From Desulfovibrio sp. (GTDB lineage Bacteria; Desulfobacterota; Desulfovibrionia; Desulfovibrionales; Desulfovibrionaceae): a stretch of 21,671 bases of DNA. Below, piece by piece: positions 1 through 7,137 of the stretch. Below the pieces are notes generated by a model. That model was not told the DNA's origin, did not search any database, and saw nothing but the letters and a program-made list of their open reading frames with translations. The stretch is taken from positions 1 through 21,671 of the forward strand of contig JAISNZ010000134.1 of NCBI GenBank assembly GCA_031275955.1. Direction: 5' to 3'. Each line of letters starts with the position of its first letter. Within the stretch, counting starts at the first letter, position 1. A program made the translations under genes and the position numbers.

Positions 1-1
1 C

Positions 2-589
2 ATGGTTCTGGGCCTGCAGGGCTATTATTCCCTGACTCAGTTCGGCTCCGAGGGAATGCTCGGCTCCGCCGTCGCCCTGAGCCTCATCCGGGAACTCGGA
101 CCCGTCCTCACCGCCATCATGGTCACCGGACGGGCCGGGTCCGCCATGGCCGCGGAAATCGGCGTCATGCGCATCAGCGATCAGATTGACGCCCTGGAGG
201 TCATGGACATCAACCCCATGGGCTATCTGGTCGCCCCGCGCATCACCGCCTCCCTTGTGGCCTTTCCCCTGCTGACCTCCCTGTTCACAGTCATCGGCAT
301 CATCGGCGGGTACATCGCCGCCGTGCTTCTGCTGGGGATCAACCAGGGCGTATATTTTGACCGCATCGAGAGCAGCGTGGTCTGGGCGGATGTGCAGGGC
401 TGCCTGATCAAGTCCCTGGTTTTTGCCCTGACGGTTGCCGTGGTCTGCTGCCACAAGGGCTATTTCGCCCACACGCGCACGGACGGCATGGGGCCGGAAG
501 CCGTCAGCAACGCCACCACTTCGGCTGTGGTCCTTTCCTGCATCCTCCTCCTGGTGGGGGACTATGTGCTCACATCCTTCCTGCTCTGA
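2..589 (+). CDS. mlaE: MlaE-type phospholipid ABC transporter permease (5' partial)
   Basis: This is the inner-membrane permease of the Mla lipid transporter, which moves phospholipids between inner and outer membranes together with MlaF, MlaD and MlaC. The visible 195 residues hold the family core: the conserved GLQGYY start of the coupling region, the stretch RELGPVLTAIMVTGRAGSAMAAEIG, split here as RELGPVL / GRAGSAMAAEIG, then DQIDALEVMDINP and APRITA. Several hydrophobic segments follow, near residues 80-115, 135-150 and 172-195. Family members are about 260 residues, and the first ATG lies inside the usual GMVL motif, so about 65 N-terminal residues are outside the window and this ATG is probably not the start. 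The stop is 49 bases before mlaF. Gene identity is clear; the start is unknown. Confidence 0.93.
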   Translation: MVLGLQGYYSLTQFGSEGMLGSAVALSLIRELGPVLTAIMVTGRAGSAMAAEIGVMRISDQIDALEVMDINPMGYLVAPRITASLVAFPLLTSLFTVIGIIGGYIAAVLLLGINQGVYFDRIESSVVWADVQGCLIKSLVFALTVAVVCCHKGYFAHTRTDGMGPEAVSNATTSAVVLSCILLLVGDYVLTSFLL

Positions 590-638
590 GCGAACGCCTC
601 CCCCCGCGGGCTCACGGCGGAGGGAGGAGGGAACCCTG

Positions 639-1475
639 ATGCAAAATCCCTGGAACATAGAATTGCGCGGCCTGCGCCTGGGCTACGGCGAAACCGTTGT
701 TCTGGAGGATCTGAACGCCGTTCTGCCGGCCGGCAGGATCTCCGTCATCCTCGGCGGATCGGGAAGCGGCAAGTCCACCCTGATCCGCCATCTCGTCGGT
801 CTGGCCCGGCCCCTGGCCGGCCGGATCCTCCTGGGGGGACAGGATATTTTCTCCTTGCCGCCCAAAGCCTTCCGCCGCATCCGCCGCCGCATGGGAGTGC
901 TCTTTCAGGACGGAGCCCTGCTTGGCGCCCTCAGCGTGGAGGAAAATGTCGCCCTGCCCCTGTCCGAGCATACCCGGCTTTCTCCCGCGGATATTCACGA
1001 GATTGTCCTGCACAAGCTTTCCCTCGTCAATCTGGCGGATTTCGCCGGCTATTATCCTTCGGAACTTTCCGGAGGCATGCGCAAACGGGCCGGTCTGGCC
1101 AGAGCTCTGGTCACGGACCCGCCCATCCTGCTCTGCGATGAGCCCACCTCCGGGCTGGACCCCATCAATGCCGCCCAGATGGATGCCCTGCTTCTGACCA
1201 TGAAGAGGCATTTTCCGGACATGACCATCATCGTCGTCAGCCACGACATGGCCAGTGTGCGGACCATCGCCGATCACGTCCTGGTTCTGGCGGACAAAAA
1301 CGTGGCCTACAACGGCGGACTCGCGGAACTGCTGCGCACGGACGACCCCTACCTGCGCCAGTTTCTGGATCGGAAATCCAGGGAAGACCGGAGCGCTCCC
1401 GCCCTCAGCGCCCTGGATCCGTCCATCCGGGAACGCCTGGCGGAAGCTCTGGACAGTTGGCTGGAGAGCCGCTAA
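639..1475 (+). CDS. mlaF: MlaF-type phospholipid ABC transporter ATP-binding protein
   Basis: This is the cytoplasmic ATPase of the Mla transporter, 278 residues. Seen in order: Walker A GGSGSGKST at 39-47, Q-loop Q90 in LFQDGAL, signature LSGGMRKRAG at 143-152, Walker B ILLCDE at 163-168 followed by PTSGLDP, and the switch histidine in VVSHD near 202. The ATG at 639 is chosen because a strong purine-rich site (GGAGGAGGGAA) lies just before it and because the protein then begins at the normal ABC-domain distance; the reading frame is open further upstream but that part overlaps mlaE and shows no homology. The gene follows mlaE, whereas the E. coli order is mlaF then mlaE. No mlaB (STAS) gene is present nearby. 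About 45 residues follow the core ABC fold. Confidence 0.96.
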   Translation: MQNPWNIELRGLRLGYGETVVLEDLNAVLPAGRISVILGGSGSGKSTLIRHLVGLARPLAGRILLGGQDIFSLPPKAFRRIRRRMGVLFQDGALLGALSVEENVALPLSEHTRLSPADIHEIVLHKLSLVNLADFAGYYPSELSGGMRKRAGLARALVTDPPILLCDEPTSGLDPINAAQMDALLLTMKRHFPDMTIIVVSHDMASVRTIADHVLVLADKNVAYNGGLAELLRTDDPYLRQFLDRKSREDRSAPALSALDPSIRERLAEALDSWLESR

Positions 1476-1571
1476 ATGAGGGTGAAACAGAAAAAGAACG
1501 CCGGGATGGCAGGCCGGCTTCGCCGGGCGGCAAGCGGCCCTCTCCCTGAAGGGCGAGGGGTCAGACCATAA
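1476..1571 (+). CDS. Possible 31-residue basic small protein between mlaF and mlaD
   Basis: An ATG directly follows the mlaF stop codon (TAA then ATG), and an open frame of 32 codons fills the gap up to the mlaD ribosome binding site. A GGAG lies 9 bases before the ATG, inside mlaF. The product would start MRVKQKKNAG and is rich in Arg and Lys, with no motif I recognise. The same DNA contains two hairpins (1514-1526 and 1538-1559), so the stretch may instead be a REP-like repeat or an attenuator that happens to be open. Its position, flush between two coupled genes, is the only argument for coding; a 32-codon open frame is not rare by chance in GC-rich DNA. Confidence 0.25.
   Translation: MRVKQKKNAGMAGRLRRAASGPLPEGRGVRP
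1514..1559 (+). repeat. Two adjacent hairpins in the mlaF-mlaD gap
   Basis: The first hairpin pairs CCGGC (1514-1518) with GCCGG (1522-1526) around TTC. The second pairs CCCTCTCCC (1538-1546) with GGGCGAGGG (1551-1559) around TGAA, with one T-C mismatch. No T-run follows, so this is not a standard terminator. It could be a REP-like dispersed element or an RNA processing or stability site that sets the ratio of MlaF to MlaD. Whether it is repeated in the genome cannot be seen here. Confidence 0.4.
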
Positions 1572-1582
1572 AGGAATTTTTG

Positions 1583-2038
1583 ATGAATCGCTATTCCCTT
1601 GAATTTTCCGTTGGCCTTTTTGTTCTTGCTGGCCTCCTCTGCCTCGGGTATCTGACCGTCAAACTGGGCAAGATGGAGGTCTTTTCCTCCGACGGCTACC
1701 AGGTGACGGCCAACTTCACCTCCGTCGCCGGACTCCGCCCCGGAGCCAGGGTGGAAATCGCCGGCGTCGCCGTGGGCAAGGTGGCGGGCATCTCCCTGCT
1801 GGAGAGGCAGAGCCGCTATTATGCCCAGGTCACCCTGCACCTCAACAGAGGCATCCTCCTCAGCGAGGACAGCATCGCCTCGATCAAAACCAGCGGCCTC
1901 ATCGGCGACAAGTATGTGAATCTGTCCCTGGGCGGCTCCTCCTCCCCGGTGGATCCCGGCGGAGAGATTGTGGAAACGGAATCCGCCGTGGATATTGAGG
2001 CGCTTATCGGAAAATTTGCCTTCGGAGGGCTGAAATGA
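1583..2038 (+). CDS. mlaD: MlaD-type MCE-domain lipid-binding protein
   Basis: This is the MCE-family subunit that sits in the periplasm on the inner-membrane MlaFE complex and forms the lipid channel ring; 151 residues. An N-terminal membrane anchor (FSVGLFVLAGLLCLGYLTV, about residues 7-25) is followed by one MCE domain, with VTANFTSVAGLRPGARVEIAGVAVGKV at about 40-66 given here in short as SVAGLRPGA and VEIAGVAVGKV, then ASIKTSGLIGDKYVNLSLGG. The length matches single-MCE MlaD proteins. ATG 1583 has AAGGAA 6 bases upstream; a TTG just before it is a less likely start. The stop overlaps the mlaC start (ATGA). Confidence 0.95.
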   Translation: MNRYSLEFSVGLFVLAGLLCLGYLTVKLGKMEVFSSDGYQVTANFTSVAGLRPGARVEIAGVAVGKVAGISLLERQSRYYAQVTLHLNRGILLSEDSIASIKTSGLIGDKYVNLSLGGSSSPVDPGGEIVETESAVDIEALIGKFAFGGLK

Positions 2039-2697
2039 TCTTTCGCAGCGCGCGTTGTTCCGTCTGTCTTCCCTGCTCGTGTTTCTTCCTGTTTTTCGTC
2101 TTCCTTTTTCCGTCCTCCCCCGCCCTGGGGGCGGAATCCGAGGCCAGGCAGCGTCTGGAGAGGACCATCAACGCCGTCCTGACGGAGCTGAACAAGCCGG
2201 AATTCAGGAATCCGGCCAGCCAGCCCCAGGTTCTGGCCTCGGTGGAGACCATCATCCTGACCCTCTTTGACTTCAACGAGCTCTCCATGCGCACGGTGGG
2301 ACCGACCTGGCGCTCCTTCAGCGAGGATCAGAAGGCCCGCTTCCAGACCGCCTTCACCAATCTCCTGCGGGAAACCTACCTGGGAAAACTCAACGGCTAT
2401 GAGGGGGAAACCGTCTCCTACCTGGGCGAAAGCTCCAGCTCCGACGGCAAGCGCGCCGAAATCCAGACCAGCGTGGACGTTATGGGCAAACCCGTGCCTG
2501 TGGCCTACCGGATGATCCTCAAGACGGACTGGGTCGTCTACGACATTATCATTGAAGGGGTCAGCATGGTCCAGAACTACCGCACCCAGTTCCAGGATCT
2601 CCTGAGCAGGGGTAGCATTGAGCAGTTGATCCGGCTGGTGGACGACAAGGCCGGGGAAGTGCGCGAACTCAACCGCCGGCAGCGGGCCGGAAGCTGA
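2035..2697 (+). CDS. mlaC: MlaC-type periplasmic phospholipid carrier
   Basis: This is the soluble periplasmic carrier (Ttg2D/MlaC family) that shuttles phospholipid between the MlaA site at the outer membrane and MlaFED at the inner membrane; 220 residues. A signal peptide is visible: a basic start, a Phe-rich hydrophobic core at about 14-26, and a likely cut after ALGA near residue 33. The mature part has family features such as FDFNELSMRTVGPTWR, the region QKARFQTAFTNLLRETYL, and WVVYDIIIEGVSMVQNYR. Its ATG overlaps the mlaD stop by four bases, with GGAGG eight bases upstream, so translation is probably coupled. Three Cys in the signal region (8, 11, 14) are unusual but lie before the cleavage site. 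Confidence 0.93.
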   Translation: MIFRSARCSVCLPCSCFFLFFVFLFPSSPALGAESEARQRLERTINAVLTELNKPEFRNPASQPQVLASVETIILTLFDFNELSMRTVGPTWRSFSEDQKARFQTAFTNLLRETYLGKLNGYEGETVSYLGESSSSDGKRAEIQTSVDVMGKPVPVAYRMILKTDWVVYDIIIEGVSMVQNYRTQFQDLLSRGSIEQLIRLVDDKAGEVRELNRRQRAGS

Positions 2698-2708
2698 ACC
2701 GGCCGGAC

Positions 2709-3455
2709 ATGGTCTTGCGCGCTTCACCCTCCCGTCCGGCCCGCTGGGGCCTTCTGCTCGCCCTGCTCGCCTTCCTTTGCGGGGGACCGGCCCTGGCGCA
2801 GACCCCGCCCTCTCTGGAGGAGGACGATATTTTCCTGGAAGACACGGACGCCCGGGTTCCCGACCCCCTGGAAAGGTGGAACCGGGCCGTCTTCGTCTTT
2901 AACGACGCGGCCATCGACTACGTGCTCCGCCCCCTGCACAACGGCTATGTCGCCATTACTCCCGCCCCTGTCCGCGCCGGCATCCACAACGTCTTTCACA
3001 ACCTTCTCTTTCCGGTCCGCTTCACCAACAGTCTGCTCCAGGGAAAGGGCCTGGCCGCCGGGGTGGAAATGTCCTATTTCATCCTGAACACCACCGCCGG
3101 CCTGGGGGGCATTCTGGACCTTTCCCCCTACCATGCCCCTGTTGTAACCCCCGACGCGGAGGACATGGGGCAGACCTTTTCCGTCTGGGGCCTGGGGGAA
3201 GGCTTCTATATCGTCTGGCCCGTCCTTGGTCCCAGCACCATCAAGGACACCCTGGGCGAGGTGGGGGATTCCTTCCTGGACCCCTTTACCTACCTGGACC
3301 CCTGGGTCGGCTCCGCCCTCGTCGCCGCCAGGGTTTTTCACGATCTGGACAGGGTTCTGGACCTGTACGACGATATGCGCCACCTGGCGGTGGAACCCTA
3401 TTCCGCCCTGCGGGACGGCTACATCCAGTACCGCAGGGCCAAGGCGGCCAAGTGA
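2709..3455 (+). CDS. mlaA: MlaA/VacJ-family outer-membrane lipid-asymmetry protein
   Basis: This is the MlaA (VacJ) protein, which in E. coli is an outer-membrane lipoprotein that removes misplaced phospholipid from the outer leaflet and hands it to MlaC; 248 residues, the usual size. Family blocks seen: DPLERWNRAVFVFNDAAIDY, then PVRAGIHNVFHNLLFPVRF, TTAGLGGILDLS, and GEVGDSFLDPFTYLDP. The N-terminus is a signal peptide (hydrophobic 14-24) ending in ALA/QT near residue 30. The only Cys, C24, is preceded by AFL, which does not fit a lipobox, so this copy may not be lipidated. It begins 11 bases after mlaC in the same operon; in E. coli mlaA is elsewhere. The ribosome binding site is weak. Confidence 0.94.
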   Translation: MVLRASPSRPARWGLLLALLAFLCGGPALAQTPPSLEEDDIFLEDTDARVPDPLERWNRAVFVFNDAAIDYVLRPLHNGYVAITPAPVRAGIHNVFHNLLFPVRFTNSLLQGKGLAAGVEMSYFILNTTAGLGGILDLSPYHAPVVTPDAEDMGQTFSVWGLGEGFYIVWPVLGPSTIKDTLGEVGDSFLDPFTYLDPWVGSALVAARVFHDLDRVLDLYDDMRHLAVEPYSALRDGYIQYRRAKAAK

Positions 3456-4117
3456 CGCCCCCGCGCGGCCTGTCCGGAAAAGGGCTTTTCGTTTTTCTGC
3501 GCGGCTATCCCTGGCTTCATCTCCTGCTCTGCCTTGCCCCCCTGGCCCTGCTCCTGATCTGGCTGGCCCTGACCATCGGCACGGGCCGGGACCTGGCCGC
3601 CCATTTCACGGATCTGCGCCTCCGGCAGCCCGCCCTGACAACGGCCATGCTCGCCGTCACCTACGGGGCCGCGCCCCTTTCCTACGGGGCCTATGCCTGG
3701 CTTTTCCTGCGGGGTCTCCGCGCCCCGGACCCCGCCCTCCTGCGTCTGGTCATCGCCTATGCCCTCGTCCAGATCTGCATCTCCTTCCTCCTGGTGCGCT
3801 GCCTGAAAATCGCCGTGGGGCGGCCCCGCCCCCAAGCCCTGCTCCTCGGCGCCGGCTATGAGCCCTTTACCCTGGAACACGGCAATCACTCCTTCCCTTC
3901 CGGGCATACTTCCGAGATTATCGGAACGTGCGCGCCCCTGGCCGCGCGCCGCGGACGGCGCCTTTTCTCGCTGGGACTCGGCCTCCTCGCGGCCCTGGTG
4001 GGCTATTCGCGCATCTATCTGTCCATGCACCACATCGGCGACATCGCCGCGGGCATGGGCGTCGGCGCCCTGTGCGCCCTTGTCATCCACTACCTCAGCA
4101 TCCGAGGGATACCATGA
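3452..4117 (+). CDS. PAP2-family membrane phosphatase
   Basis: This is a membrane-bound phosphatidic-acid-phosphatase type 2 enzyme, 221 residues. All three catalytic motifs are present: KX6RP (K119 to R126-P127), PSGH (149-152, in SFPSGHTSE) and SRX5H (S186-R187 to H193). Hydrophobic segments lie near 22-42, 62-86, 98-116, 171-184 and 199-216. Such enzymes remove phosphate from lipids such as undecaprenyl pyrophosphate, phosphatidylglycerol phosphate or lipid A. The start is a GTG overlapping the mlaA stop (GTGA), and the stop overlaps the next gene (ATGA), so it sits tightly in the envelope operon. With an ArnT-like transferase next door, a lipid A or undecaprenyl-phosphate substrate is plausible, but the sequence does not decide it. 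Confidence 0.9.
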   Translation: MTPPRGLSGKGLFVFLRGYPWLHLLLCLAPLALLLIWLALTIGTGRDLAAHFTDLRLRQPALTTAMLAVTYGAAPLSYGAYAWLFLRGLRAPDPALLRLVIAYALVQICISFLLVRCLKIAVGRPRPQALLLGAGYEPFTLEHGNHSFPSGHTSEIIGTCAPLAARRGRRLFSLGLGLLAALVGYSRIYLSMHHIGDIAAGMGVGALCALVIHYLSIRGIP

Positions 4118-6585
4118 ACAGGCCTGCCGGCCCCCCCCTTCCTTCCGGCCCACCCGCCCCAACGAGAGAAGAAACCGCGGCAAGCTCCCCGGATCTGTCC
4201 GGGGACAGATCCGCCGAGCCCCAAAACGGGCCGTCTCCCGCCGCGGCTCCGGATCTCCCCGCAAGAGGCGAAGAGGATTTCGCGGCAGCCTTCCCGGATC
4301 TCCCCGCAAGGAGGGAAGAGGATTCCACGGCGGCGTCTCCGGATGCCTCTGGAACGCCGGAGGGGAAAGAGACCCTGGAAGAAGACGGGGAGGAAACAGG
4401 GGACGCCTTTGCCCAGGCCGGGCCGGGCGGGGCGGAGGATTCCGCCCCTCTGGATGGATTCCCCCAGGAGGCGGAAGGAGGGGAAACCCCACCGGCCGGC
4501 GGAACGGGGCTGTTTCCCGGAAGGGACCCCTCCGGCGGGCCGCCCCGGGCGGCCAGGGCTCCGGGTTTTTTCCGCACCCATCCCATTCTCACGGCGGAGT
4601 CGGATCTGCCCTCCAGTCTGGGCTCGCGGCTGTTCACCCTTCTGGCCCTCTCTCCCTTCCTGGCGCTGACCCTGCTGCTCGCCGCCCAGGTCCTTCCCGT
4701 TCTGGAGACCCGCCCCCTGTGGTATTCGGATGAGATCCGGCATGCGGCGGTCTTTCGGGAACTTCTGGACAAAGGGCACTGGCTGCTCCTGCACCTGAAC
4801 GGGGAACTCTATCCCGACAAACCGCCCCTCTATTTCTGGTTTCTGCGCGCCCTGTACGAAGTCCTCCCCCTGCTCGTCCCGGAGAAGCCGGACCTCTATC
4901 TGACGGCCGCCGCGGTCTCCGGCCTGTTTTTCCTCTGGGCGGCCCTGTTCCTCGGCCGTTTTGTCGCCCGGGTGGACAGACGGACGCAACTGGCCGCGGG
5001 ACTGCTCCTCCTGACCTCTGTCCCGCTGCTGGGGTTGCTGCACTATGCCCGCATGGACCTGCTCTTCTCCTCCCTGGTACTGGCTAGCTACGCGGCCTTT
5101 TACCATGCCTGGATCCGTCCCCAGGCCGCCGGCTTCATGGTTCTGGGCTTTACCTTCGCCGCCCTGGCCGTCCTGACCAAGGGACTTCTGGGCCTTGCCC
5201 TGCCCCTGGCGGCCGGGATCCTGTTTCTCTGCTGGCGGGGCACCCCCCTGCGCCTCCTGCGCGGCGATTTTCTCCTCGGCCTCCTGGCGGGCCTTGCCCT
5301 CACCGGCGCCTGGGCCGTGCCCGCGGCCCTGGAACTGGGCGGATACGAAAGTTTTCTGCGCATCTATCTCGAAAAGCAGACTCTGGGGCGCATGGTCAAC
5401 GCCTTTCACCACCAGGGGCCCTGGTATTATTATCTGGCGGCCCTGCCCCTGATCTGTCTGCCCTGGACGCCCCTTCTTCTCGCCCTGCCCTGGCGCGGAC
5501 TTTTCGGCGCGCGGATGCGCGCCGGCCTCGCCGCCTCCCGCAGGCCGGAAGGCGAGGGGCTGGGCTATCTCTGGTGCATTGTCCTCTCCGCCCTGATCCT
5601 GCTCTCGGCGCTCAGCGCCAAAAACGCCATCTATTTCCTGCCGGCCCTGCCGGCCCTGGCCCTGCTTTCCGCCCGGGCACTTCTCCGGCTTTCCGCCAGT
5701 AGAGCCGCCCTGTTCCGCCACACTCTGGCTCTTCTTCTCCTGGTGCTGGGCCTGGCCTTCGGCATCGCCTCGCTCCTCCTCTTCGGCCTGCTGCCCCCCC
5801 TCAAGGGGCTGCCGGGCTGGACTCTGCCCCTGAACGGCTGGTTTTTCCTCTCAGCCGGCGGGCTGGCGATCACCGCCTTCCTCCTCTGGCTGCTCCTGCG
5901 ATCCTCCCGGCCCGAGGGGACGCTCCTGACAGCGGCCCTGGCCCTGACCGCCCTCTCCTATCCCCTGGCGGCCCATGTGGCCCCATCCTTCTCAACCGTG
6001 CTCAGTCCCAAGGCCCAGGCCCTGGCCATGAAGGACCTCGCGAACAAGGGTTTCACTCCTGTATCCTTCAAGGACTACGGCGGCACCTATAGCTACTATG
6101 CCGGCCGGACAATCCTGGAAACCCGCGACCCCGCCAAGGTCCTGACCCTGGCGGCCGGAGGGAAAACCGCCCTGGCCATGCCCCTGGACGACTGGGAAGC
6201 CTGGACGGACAAACCCGCCGGCTGCGTCGAGGTTCAGCGCCAATGGCTGGAGACGCGCCAGCGCATCCTGCTGGCCTGCGATCCGGAGCGGACGGCCCCC
6301 TCTTCTCCAAAGCCCTCTCCGCAATCCTTTCCTTCGGCATCCCCCGCTTCTCCGGGACCCTCTCCGGCCACCGCCGCTCCGGAAGCGGGACATGATTCAC
6401 CGGAAACCCCGAATCTTCCCCCGGAACCGGCAAAGGGAGCCCCAAGCGCTTCTCCTCCGGAATCCGCGCCGGAGGCGGCAAAGGGAGCCTCAAGCGCTTC
6501 TCCTCCGGAATCCGCGCCGGAGGCGGAGGACAGCCGCCCGGCTCCGGCGGACAAGGGTCCGGGGCGGGGATCGGCTGCGGAGTGA
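4114..6585 (+). CDS. ArnT/GT39-type membrane glycosyltransferase with long disordered tails
   Basis: This 823-residue integral membrane glycosyltransferase probably uses a polyprenyl-phosphate sugar donor. The core begins near residue 170 with a transmembrane helix, then the first periplasmic loop carries the expected acidic pair in WYSDEIRHAAVFREL (D206, E207), followed by HLNGELYPDKPPLYFWF, typical of ArnT-like and PMT-like enzymes. About ten more hydrophobic helices follow to about residue 645, then a small periplasmic domain. Unusual parts are the first ~160 residues, acidic and rich in Pro, Ala and Gly, and the last ~100 residues, rich in Pro, Ser and Ala; both contain tandem repeats. 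ATG 4114 overlaps the PAP2 stop. The sugar and acceptor are unknown; lipid A is one possibility. An internal start closer to the core cannot be excluded. Confidence 0.87.
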   Translation: MNRPAGPPLPSGPPAPTREETAASSPDLSGDRSAEPQNGPSPAAAPDLPARGEEDFAAAFPDLPARREEDSTAASPDASGTPEGKETLEEDGEETGDAFAQAGPGGAEDSAPLDGFPQEAEGGETPPAGGTGLFPGRDPSGGPPRAARAPGFFRTHPILTAESDLPSSLGSRLFTLLALSPFLALTLLLAAQVLPVLETRPLWYSDEIRHAAVFRELLDKGHWLLLHLNGELYPDKPPLYFWFLRALYEVLPLLVPEKPDLYLTAAAVSGLFFLWAALFLGRFVARVDRRTQLAAGLLLLTSVPLLGLLHYARMDLLFSSLVLASYAAFYHAWIRPQAAGFMVLGFTFAALAVLTKGLLGLALPLAAGILFLCWRGTPLRLLRGDFLLGLLAGLALTGAWAVPAALELGGYESFLRIYLEKQTLGRMVNAFHHQGPWYYYLAALPLICLPWTPLLLALPWRGLFGARMRAGLAASRRPEGEGLGYLWCIVLSALILLSALSAKNAIYFLPALPALALLSARALLRLSASRAALFRHTLALLLLVLGLAFGIASLLLFGLLPPLKGLPGWTLPLNGWFFLSAGGLAITAFLLWLLLRSSRPEGTLLTAALALTALSYPLAAHVAPSFSTVLSPKAQALAMKDLANKGFTPVSFKDYGGTYSYYAGRTILETRDPAKVLTLAAGGKTALAMPLDDWEAWTDKPAGCVEVQRQWLETRQRILLACDPERTAPSSPKPSPQSFPSASPASPGPSPATAAPEAGHDSPETPNLPPEPAKGAPSASPPESAPEAAKGASSASPPESAPEAEDSRPAPADKGPGRGSAAE
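4190..4213. repeat. 11-bp perfect inverted repeat inside the transferase 5' coding region
   Basis: CGGATCTGTCC (4190-4200) and GGACAGATCCG (4203-4213) are exact reverse complements with two bases between them, 76 bases after the start codon of the glycosyltransferase gene. In mRNA this would form a strong hairpin near the translation start region. It lies in the disordered tail, where coding constraint is low. Confidence 0.7.
4249..4338 (+). repeat. Two 45-bp tandem repeats in the transferase N-terminal tail
   Basis: Two units, 4249-4293 and 4294-4338, each begin CCGGATCTCCCCGCAAG and encode PDLPAR followed by an acidic EED block (residues 46-60 and 61-75). A shortened third unit starts at 4339 with CCGGATG. 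The units stay in frame and have diverged by point changes, so the tail probably grew by duplication. Confidence 0.75.
6429..6524 (+). repeat. Two 48-bp tandem repeats in the transferase C-terminal tail
   Basis: Units 6429-6476 and 6477-6524 differ at a single base by my reading (CCCC versus CCTC). They encode AKGAPSASPPESAPEA and AKGASSASPPESAPEA. The near identity points to a recent in-frame duplication, and repeat number may vary between strains. Confidence 0.85.
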
Positions 6586-6588
6586 GGC

Positions 6589-7008
6589 ATGGAGATTGAT
6601 CTTGAGAGAGTCAGGGCCTATTTCGCGGCCGACCGTTTTGCGGCCATGGCCGGCATCTTCATTGAGGCCGTGAGTGAGGAGTGCGTTGTCTGCGGCATGG
6701 GCATCACGCCTGGGCACAAAAACGCCGCCAATCTGGTGCAGGGAGGGGCGATTTTCACCCTGGCCGATGTCGCCTTCGGCATCCACGCCAACCTGGAGCG
6801 CGCTTGCGGGGCGGATGCGGGACTCACCGTGGGCCAGTCCTGCGACATTTCCTTTCTGCGCAGACCGGAGGGGAAACGTCTTACCGCCCGTTCGACCCGC
6901 CTGTCCAGGGGGGCAAACATCGCCGTGTACCGTGTCGCCGTGACGGATGATCGCGGCCGTCTTGTGGCGGAGATGCGCGGCAACGGGTTTACGACAGGAA
7001 GGCGCTGA
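6589..7008 (+). CDS. PaaI-like hotdog-fold thioesterase
   Basis: This is a 139-residue single hotdog-fold protein of the PaaI/acyl-CoA thioesterase group, which hydrolyses acyl-CoA or aryl-CoA in the cytoplasm. The catalytic region is HKNAANLVQGGAIFTLADVAFG (about 43-64, quoted here as HKNAANLVQGG and TLADVAFG); D60 matches the usual acidic residue. The common HGG is QGG here (Q51). The strand region SFLRRPEGKRLTARSTRLSRG, in short RRPEGKRLTARS, fits the family. ATG 6589 lies 3 bases after the transferase stop, so it is probably the last gene of the operon. Nothing in sequence gives the substrate. A link with the convergent hbd gene (both acyl-CoA enzymes) is only positional. Confidence 0.88.
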   Translation: MEIDLERVRAYFAADRFAAMAGIFIEAVSEECVVCGMGITPGHKNAANLVQGGAIFTLADVAFGIHANLERACGADAGLTVGQSCDISFLRRPEGKRLTARSTRLSRGANIAVYRVAVTDDRGRLVAEMRGNGFTTGRR

Positions 7009-7079
7009 TACCGCCTCTCCACAGGCTGACACGGCTTGCCCGGCCGCCAAGGAGAGCAGGGGGCGGGAAAAGGCAAGGC

Positions 7080-7108
7080 GGCGTCATTGCGCTTTGCGCC
7101 ATGACGCC
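7080..7108. terminator. Strong hairpin, probable bidirectional terminator
   Basis: GGCGTCAT (7080-7087) pairs with ATGACGCC (7101-7108); after one T-C mismatch, GCGC (7089-7092) pairs with GCGC (7096-7099) around a TTT loop, giving 12 pairs. It lies between convergent genes, where a shared terminator is expected. The lack of an adjacent T-run makes a Rho-independent mechanism uncertain. Confidence 0.5.
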
Positions 7109-7122
7109 AACGAGGGGGTCCT

Positions 7123-7137
7123 GGGGCATCATGCCCC
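7123..7137. repeat. Short palindrome between convergent genes
   Basis: GGGGCAT (7123-7129) and ATGCCCC (7131-7137) are exact reverse complements around one base. It may help the larger hairpin nearby to stop transcription, or be chance in GC-rich DNA. Confidence 0.4.

Noticed and set aside
4090..5721. A 543-codon open frame on the - strand opposite the glycosyltransferase
   Set aside because: Its translation is Gln/Gly/Arg-rich with no family pattern, and the + strand frame shows clear membrane-enzyme motifs; it is a shadow of GC-rich codon bias.
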